A stretch of 5,415 bases of DNA from an uncultured Oscillospiraceae bacterium (GTDB lineage Bacteria; Bacillota; Clostridia; Oscillospirales; Oscillospiraceae), in the NCBI GenBank assembly GCA_934668295.1, contig CAKUND010000116.1, positions 1 through 5,415 of the forward strand. Reading direction: 5' to 3'. How positions within the stretch are numbered: the stretch's first letter is position 1; each line of letters begins with the position of its first letter. A program made the translations under genes and the position numbers. Positions 1 through 5,415 of this stretch are shown piece by piece. Below the pieces are notes generated by a model. That model was not told the origin of the DNA and made no database searches. It saw only the letters and a program-made list of their open reading frames with translations.

Positions 1-1115
1 GCCTCGCATATACGATAGCAGGTCGATTCGAATCCGTCAAGCTCCCGCAGGAGTCTGCCGCGCACGGATTTTTTCAGTCTCTCGAAGCGCTCGGGCGAAA
101 AGCCGGTTTTCGGCGCACGCAAAATTGCTTCCAGCACCGCTTCCGGGTCACAGCCCGCGCCGCCTGCCTGCAAAAATGCCGCGCCGGGTACGCGCGTGAA
201 GCCGGAGGAAAAGTCCGCGTCGATCAGTCCGCGCGTATAGAGGTCTTCATAGAGCGCGGAGCCTTCGCCCAGCAGCAGCTCTGCGGCAAGCTGGCCCGTC
301 AGCTCCTGCCGCAGCAGGTCGGCGGACGGCTCTGCCTTGAAGCCGATAGAAAATACCGGCTGGCTGACCGGAAGCGTCCGGCGCGTTTTGTGCCGGAACG
401 CGCGTGCGGGCTCCGCTTCGCCGCAGGGGCGCGCGGGAGGCGGCGAAAAGTCCGGCGGCAGGCATTTCCGCACAAGGCGCATAACGCGCTCCGCGTCCAC
501 ATCGCCCATGATGACAAGTGCCATATTGGACGGGACATAAAACGCGTCAAAGCAGCGCCGCAAAAGCTCCGGCGTGACAGTGCGGATGGAGCGGCGGGAG
601 CCCGCGATGGGGATGCGGATGGGGTGGCGGCGGTAGAGCGCGCGGCACAGCCGCTCCTGCACGCAGTCCTCGGGAGAGTCGTCGTAGAGCGCGATCTCGT
701 CGGCAATGACGGCGCGCTCGGCCGCCATGGCCTCCGGCGGGAAGCATGGCGTCGAGACCATACGCAGAAGCAGGCGCAGACAGTCGTCAAAGCGGTCGGT
801 GCAGGTGAAATAATAGCCGGTCATGGCGTAGTCGGTAAAGGCGTTCGTCTCTGCGCCGAGACGGGAAAATTCCGTCTCCGGGTCACAGCCCGGCAGACAG
901 AACATGCGGTGCTCGAGAAAATGCGCCGTGCCGTCCGGCACGGGCTGCCAGCCGCCGCTCAGCGGAAGCTGCGTGTCGCACGAGCCGAACTTCACGCCGA
1001 GAAATGCAAATTTCCCGGCAAAGCCCGGCTTCGGCACGACGCGCAGGCGCAGTCCGTTCGGAAGCGTTTCCAGATAGCAGCGCTCACCGAGCGCGGGATA
1101 TTCGTTCCAGCTCAT
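1..1115 (-). CDS. yfmH: M16 zinc peptidase YfmH (YmfH), EF-P 5-aminopentanol modification-associated; N-terminal 371 residues, cut by the left edge
   Basis: This is an open frame without a stop from the ATG at 1115 to the window edge, giving 371 residues; the family usually runs to about 420-430, so only the C-terminal end is missing. The inverted zinc motif HFLEH is at residues 65-69, and the distal glutamates lie in ERAVIADE (E133 and E140), which matches the HxxEH...E layout of M16B peptidases. The following segment IALYDDSPE and the later LYTRGLIDADF segment (about 292-302) are typical of the YfmH type. The usual Arg/Tyr pair of the C-terminal half is not evident here, and the neighbour YfmF carries it. 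No signal peptide or membrane segment is seen, so it should act in the cytoplasm. The start overlaps the yfmF stop (ATGA) and has a GGAGGA just upstream. RefSeq ties the family to EF-P modification; the actual substrate is unknown. The protein has 15 cysteines, an unusually high number. Family assignment is firm, function less so. Confidence 0.9.
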   Translation of the reverse strand, partial: MSWNEYPALGERCYLETLPNGLRLRVVPKPGFAGKFAFLGVKFGSCDTQLPLSGGWQPVPDGTAHFLEHRMFCLPGCDPETEFSRLGAETNAFTDYAMTGYYFTCTDRFDDCLRLLLRMVSTPCFPPEAMAAERAVIADEIALYDDSPEDCVQERLCRALYRRHPIRIPIAGSRRSIRTVTPELLRRCFDAFYVPSNMALVIMGDVDAERVMRLVRKCLPPDFSPPPARPCGEAEPARAFRHKTRRTLPVSQPVFSIGFKAEPSADLLRQELTGQLAAELLLGEGSALYEDLYTRGLIDADFSSGFTRVPGAAFLQAGGAGCDPEAVLEAILRAPKTGFSPERFERLKKSVRGRLLRELDGFESTCYRICE

Positions 1116-2368
1116 GCTTCCTCCAGCGTATAGACCGTATCGGGCCGCACCTGCCGCGCAGCGGCGCATACCTCCTCCGCCGTGACGGCGCGGATGGCAG
1201 CGGCCAGCTCCGACGGGCTTTGTGCAGCGCCCTCCGCTGCGCGGCCCGTGTAAAATTCGTCGAGCCTGCCGGGGCTGTCGCACAGCAGCCGCAGATCGGA
1301 CAGCAGCCCCATGCGGGCCGTTTCCAGCTCCGTCTGTGAAAAACGGCCCGCGGCCAGCTCTGTAAGCTGATGCAGGATTTCCTGCTCCACGGCGGGCAGA
1401 GCCGCGCGGCCGCAGCCTGCGGACGCGGCAAGAATGCCCTTGTGCCCGTCGTACCAGCTCCCGGCCTCATAGCACAGTGCCAGCTGTCCGCGCACGACGG
1501 TATAGAGCCGGTTCTGTTCGCCTCCGCCGAGCATCGCATTCAAAAGCAGCATTGCGGGATACCGCGCGCTTTGCAGCGTCACGTCCGTGCGGAGGCCCAG
1601 CGAAAGCCGGCTCTGCGCAAGCGGCATTGTCTCGGAAAATCGCCGAAGCCCCTGCGGCATCGGGCCGGGCACAGTCCCGACCGGGATGCAGGCCGTGCAC
1701 GGCAGACGCGCCAGAAGCGGCTGCAGCAGCGCCTCCGCTTCCCCGGCAGATTTACTGCCGAGATAGAAAAGCTCCGCGCGTGACGAGGCCAGTACCGTCT
1801 CATACTGCCGCCAAAGGGCGGTTTCATCAAGTCCTTCCAGCGCCTCCGGCTCTCCGAGACGGCCGCAGGCGTAGCGTTCGCCGGGGCACATGGCCCGCAG
1901 CAGCTGCCGCTCACAGTACGCACTCTTGTCGTCCAGCACGCTCTGCATGGCGTTTTGCAGATTCTGCCGCTCCTGCCGCACAAGCTCGGGCACGAACGCG
2001 CCGGTTTCTGTCCGCGGGCAGAACAGCAGCTCGGAGACAAAGTCCAGCAGCTGCGAAAAAACGGCCTCGCCCACATATTGGTCCTCCAGACAGTCGGCAA
2101 ACAGCCCCGTGAGCTGGATCTCTCCCTTTTTGCGCACCAGCGCACCGACAGACGCGCCGTGCAGCTCGTCCAGCCGGTCGGCAATGGCGCGGATGGAGGG
2201 CGTTTTTTCGCTGCCGCGCAGCAGAACGCTCGGCAGCAGTGCGTTCATGGCCGCCTCGCCTGCGCGAAGCGGCCTTAGAAAGCTGAGGCTGAAGCAGGCG
2301 GTCTTGAACCGCCCGTCCTGCACGGTCGTGAGGAACACGCCCGGCAGGAGTTCTTTTCGTGTCGTCAT
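1112..2368 (-). CDS. yfmF: Inactive-type M16 peptidase subunit YfmF (YmfF), partner of YfmH
   Basis: The 418-residue protein has the two-half M16B fold length. At the place where active M16 enzymes carry HxxEH, here about residues 43-51, the sequence reads ALLPSVLLR, so there are no zinc ligands. The C-terminal half keeps the glycine-rich LGGGEQNRLY stretch (280-289), then R293 and Y300 in VVRGQLALCY. These correspond to the Arg/Tyr pair that positions substrate in M16 enzymes. This is the known division of labour in heterodimeric M16B peptidases: one subunit brings zinc, the other brings the Arg/Tyr pair. It should therefore work with YfmH, encoded immediately downstream with a 4-base overlap. 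RefSeq names the family as associated with 5-aminopentanol modification of elongation factor P; Swiss-Prot calls the Bacillus protein YmfF, probably inactive. No signal peptide is seen. The ATG follows the uvrB stop by one base and there is no in-frame alternative just upstream. Confidence 0.9.
   Translation of the reverse strand: MTTRKELLPGVFLTTVQDGRFKTACFSLSFLRPLRAGEAAMNALLPSVLLRGSEKTPSIRAIADRLDELHGASVGALVRKKGEIQLTGLFADCLEDQYVGEAVFSQLLDFVSELLFCPRTETGAFVPELVRQERQNLQNAMQSVLDDKSAYCERQLLRAMCPGERYACGRLGEPEALEGLDETALWRQYETVLASSRAELFYLGSKSAGEAEALLQPLLARLPCTACIPVGTVPGPMPQGLRRFSETMPLAQSRLSLGLRTDVTLQSARYPAMLLLNAMLGGGEQNRLYTVVRGQLALCYEAGSWYDGHKGILAASAGCGRAALPAVEQEILHQLTELAAGRFSQTELETARMGLLSDLRLLCDSPGRLDEFYTGRAAEGAAQSPSELAAAIRAVTAEEVCAAARQVRPDTVYTLEEA
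1119..1124 (-). promoter_or_regulatory. Ribosome binding site of yfmH
   Basis: GGAGGA on the minus strand sits inside the last codons of yfmF and ends three bases before the yfmH ATG. The spacing is slightly short, but together with the ATGA overlap it fixes the start and points to coupled translation of the two subunits. Confidence 0.7.
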
Positions 2369-2369
2369 C

Positions 2370-4332
<1,963 letters not shown>

Positions 4333-4343
<11 letters not shown>

Positions 4344-5022
4344 ACGGGTCCTCCAGAATGCCGTCGTCGCGCAGGGAGACAAAATCGTCGTCTGCGACAA
4401 TGATATGGTCGGCCAGCACGATCCCGACCGCCTCGAGCGCCGCCTTTAACACCAGCGTGGTCTGCCGGTCCTCGGGGCTCGGCAGCGCGAGACCGCTGGG
4501 GTGGTTGTGCGAGAGCACGACGGAGGTCGCGTTCGCGTCCAGCGCAGCCTTGACGACCTTGCGCGCGGCAATGGACGCAACGTTCACGCCGCCCCGGTGG
4601 ATGAGCACGCAGTCGAGCGCCTTGCACTTTGCGTCGAGGCACAGGAGATACACGACTTCCTCCCGCTCGCCATGGAAATACGGCAGCAGATACTGTCCGC
4701 ATTTGGAGGTGGTGTCTAAAATCTCGATCTGCGCGCTGCGGCTCATGAGACAGCGGCGCGCCACCTGCGGCACGAGCCGGATCAGCTGCGCAGCGGCATC
4801 TCCGACGCCGCTGATCTTTTTGAGCTCGGATTCCGGCGCGGAAAACACGGCGTCAAGCGTTCCGAAGCGGTTCAAAAGCGCGTGCGCCGCCGGATTCGTA
4901 TCGCCGCGCGGCGCGGCGTAATACAGCAGCACCTCCAGCACCTGCACGTCCGAAAGGGAGTCCATGCCGCTGGTTTTGAGCTGCCTGCGCATGCGTTCGC
5001 GGTGGCCTTCGTGGATGGACAT
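4333..5022 (-). CDS. radC: RadC family JAMM-domain protein (UPF0758)
   Basis: The 229-residue protein matches the RadC family in full. The N-terminal part (about 1-95) has the clostridial-type opening [12 protein letters not shown], the [14 protein letters not shown] segment and a helix-hairpin-helix [12 protein letters not shown] at 70-81, typical of DNA-binding proteins. The C-terminal JAMM/MPN+ domain (about 100-225) keeps the expected metal-site residues: E122 in the EVVYLLCLD strand, H172 and H174 in SHNHPSG, S182 and D185 in PSPED. It therefore looks competent to bind zinc. The family was named for a supposed E. coli repair mutant later traced to recG; its true role is unsettled, so no enzymatic reaction is claimed. 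The ATG at 5022 follows AAAGGAG by nine bases, 27 bases after the cls stop. The 3' end overlaps uvrB, suggesting coupled expression of two DNA-metabolism proteins. Confidence 0.95.
4349..4354 (-). promoter_or_regulatory. Ribosome binding site of uvrB, inside the end of radC
   Basis: GGAGGA on the minus strand ends five bases before the ATG at 4343. It decides the uvrB start against the upstream in-frame ATG at 4400. It is formed by radC codons for the Leu-Glu-Asp-Pro residues near the RadC C-terminus, so radC coding and uvrB initiation share sequence. Confidence 0.8.
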
Positions 5023-5031
5023 GGGCCGTCT

Positions 5032-5038
5032 CTCCTTT
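5032..5038 (-). promoter_or_regulatory. Ribosome binding site of radC
   Basis: AAAGGAG on the minus strand lies in the 27-base gap after cls and ends nine bases before the radC ATG, an ideal spacing. No promoter elements or terminator hairpin fit in the gap, so radC is probably read through from cls. Confidence 0.8.
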
Positions 5039-5049
5039 CTGCTTTTTCC

Positions 5050-5415
5050 TCACATCAGCGGCGCGAGCAGCCGCAGCAGCGCCCACAGCACCCGCTGCGT
5101 CAGGCGCGTATGACGGCACTGCTCGGCGGTGATCTCCGTGCACTGCGGGAACGTTTCTTCAAAATCTGTCTGCACCTGCGCGCTCACGGCGGTGTCATAG
5201 AGATACACGGCGTCTTCAAAATGCAGATACAGGCTGCGGAAATCCAGATTGACCGTGCCGACGACGGTCTGCTTCGTATCGGCCAGATAGACCTTGGAGT
5301 GGATAAAGCCCGGCGTGTACTCGAAAATCCGGACGCCGGCGCGCGTCAGCTCCTCATAGTTTGCGCGCGTGACCGCGTGGACATACCATTTGTCCGGGAT
5401 GCCGGGCGTGATGAT
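5050..5415 (-). CDS. cls: Cardiolipin synthase, C-terminal 121 residues, cut by the right edge
   Basis: The visible part is the end of the second phospholipase-D domain. Its HKD motif is complete: H39 and K41 in FIHSKVYLAD, D46, then GTVNLDFRS at 53-61 (numbering from the edge). The next residues LYLHFEDAVYLYD are the pattern that separates bacterial cardiolipin synthases from other PLD-family proteins, and the hydrophobic ending LLRLLAPLM is the usual Cls C-terminus. The enzyme condenses two phosphatidylglycerol molecules into cardiolipin plus glycerol at the inner face of the membrane. The N-terminal transmembrane segments and first HKD motif, expected for a protein of about 480-520 residues, lie outside the window. 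The TGA ends at 5050, 27 bases before radC, with no terminator hairpin seen between them. Confidence 0.93.
   Translation of the reverse strand: MITPGIPDKWYVHAVTRANYEELTRAGVRIFEYTPGFIHSKVYLADTKQTVVGTVNLDFRSLYLHFEDAVYLYDTAVSAQVQTDFEETFPQCTEITAEQCRHTRLTQRVLWALLRLLAPLM

Noticed and set aside
390..1133. A 247-codon open frame on the plus strand, opposite yfmH.
   Set aside because: It is antisense to a clear M16 peptidase with catalytic motifs; its product is rich in Arg/Ala/Gly with no recognisable domain, as expected for a shadow frame in GC-rich DNA.
4344..4400. A 19-residue N-terminal extension of UvrB from the ATG at 4400.
   Set aside because: The family begins at MNFKLHSQF (4343), which has a well-spaced GGAGGA; the extension is just radC sequence read in another frame.
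4901..4919. A run of alternating GC (gccgcgcggcgcggcg) that could form a hairpin.
   Set aside because: It lies inside radC codons for Ala-Ala-Pro-Arg-Gly, has no T-tract, and is explained by GC-rich codon choice.
5023..5049. The cls-radC gap as a possible terminator or promoter.
   Set aside because: At 27 bases it holds the radC ribosome binding site and a short A-rich run on the coding strand, with no inverted repeat and no room for -35 and -10 boxes.
4853..5143. A 96-codon minus-strand frame spanning the end of cls and the start of radC.
   Set aside because: It overlaps two recognised genes in a different frame and shows no domain; only the cls and radC frames carry conserved motifs.

Overview
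This window looks like an ordinary chromosomal housekeeping segment from a GC-rich member of the Firmicutes/Clostridia, plausibly a gut Oscillospiraceae/Ruminococcaceae-type anaerobe. The taxonomic guess is an inference from three things: the paired YfmF/YfmH M16 peptidases, the clostridial style of the RadC N-terminus, and strong Shine-Dalgarno sequences in a GC-rich background. It was not tested by any search.

All five genes lie on the minus strand and are read from right to left: cls (C-terminal part, cut by the right edge), radC, uvrB, yfmF and yfmH (N-terminal part, cut by the left edge). They are very tightly packed. There are 27 bases between cls and radC, an 11-base overlap of radC and uvrB, one base between uvrB and yfmF, and a 4-base ATGA overlap of yfmF and yfmH. 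I see no promoter or terminator between them, so the run is most simply read as one transcript with translational coupling. The promoter must lie beyond the right edge and the end beyond the left edge.

Functionally the run joins three themes. Cls makes cardiolipin in the membrane. UvrB is the damage-verifying helicase-like subunit of nucleotide excision repair, and RadC is a JAMM-domain protein historically linked to DNA repair but of unsettled function. YfmF and YfmH form an M16 peptidase pair that RefSeq associates with 5-aminopentanol modification of elongation factor P. YfmH carries the zinc-binding HxxEH site; YfmF lacks it but keeps the Arg/Tyr pair, as expected of an asymmetric heterodimer.

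No RNA genes, mobile elements, CRISPR arrays, repeats or long non-coding stretches are visible. I did not find a convincing undescribed system. The points worth a second look are modest: the split active site, the cysteine richness of the two peptidases, and the mixed content of the transcript.
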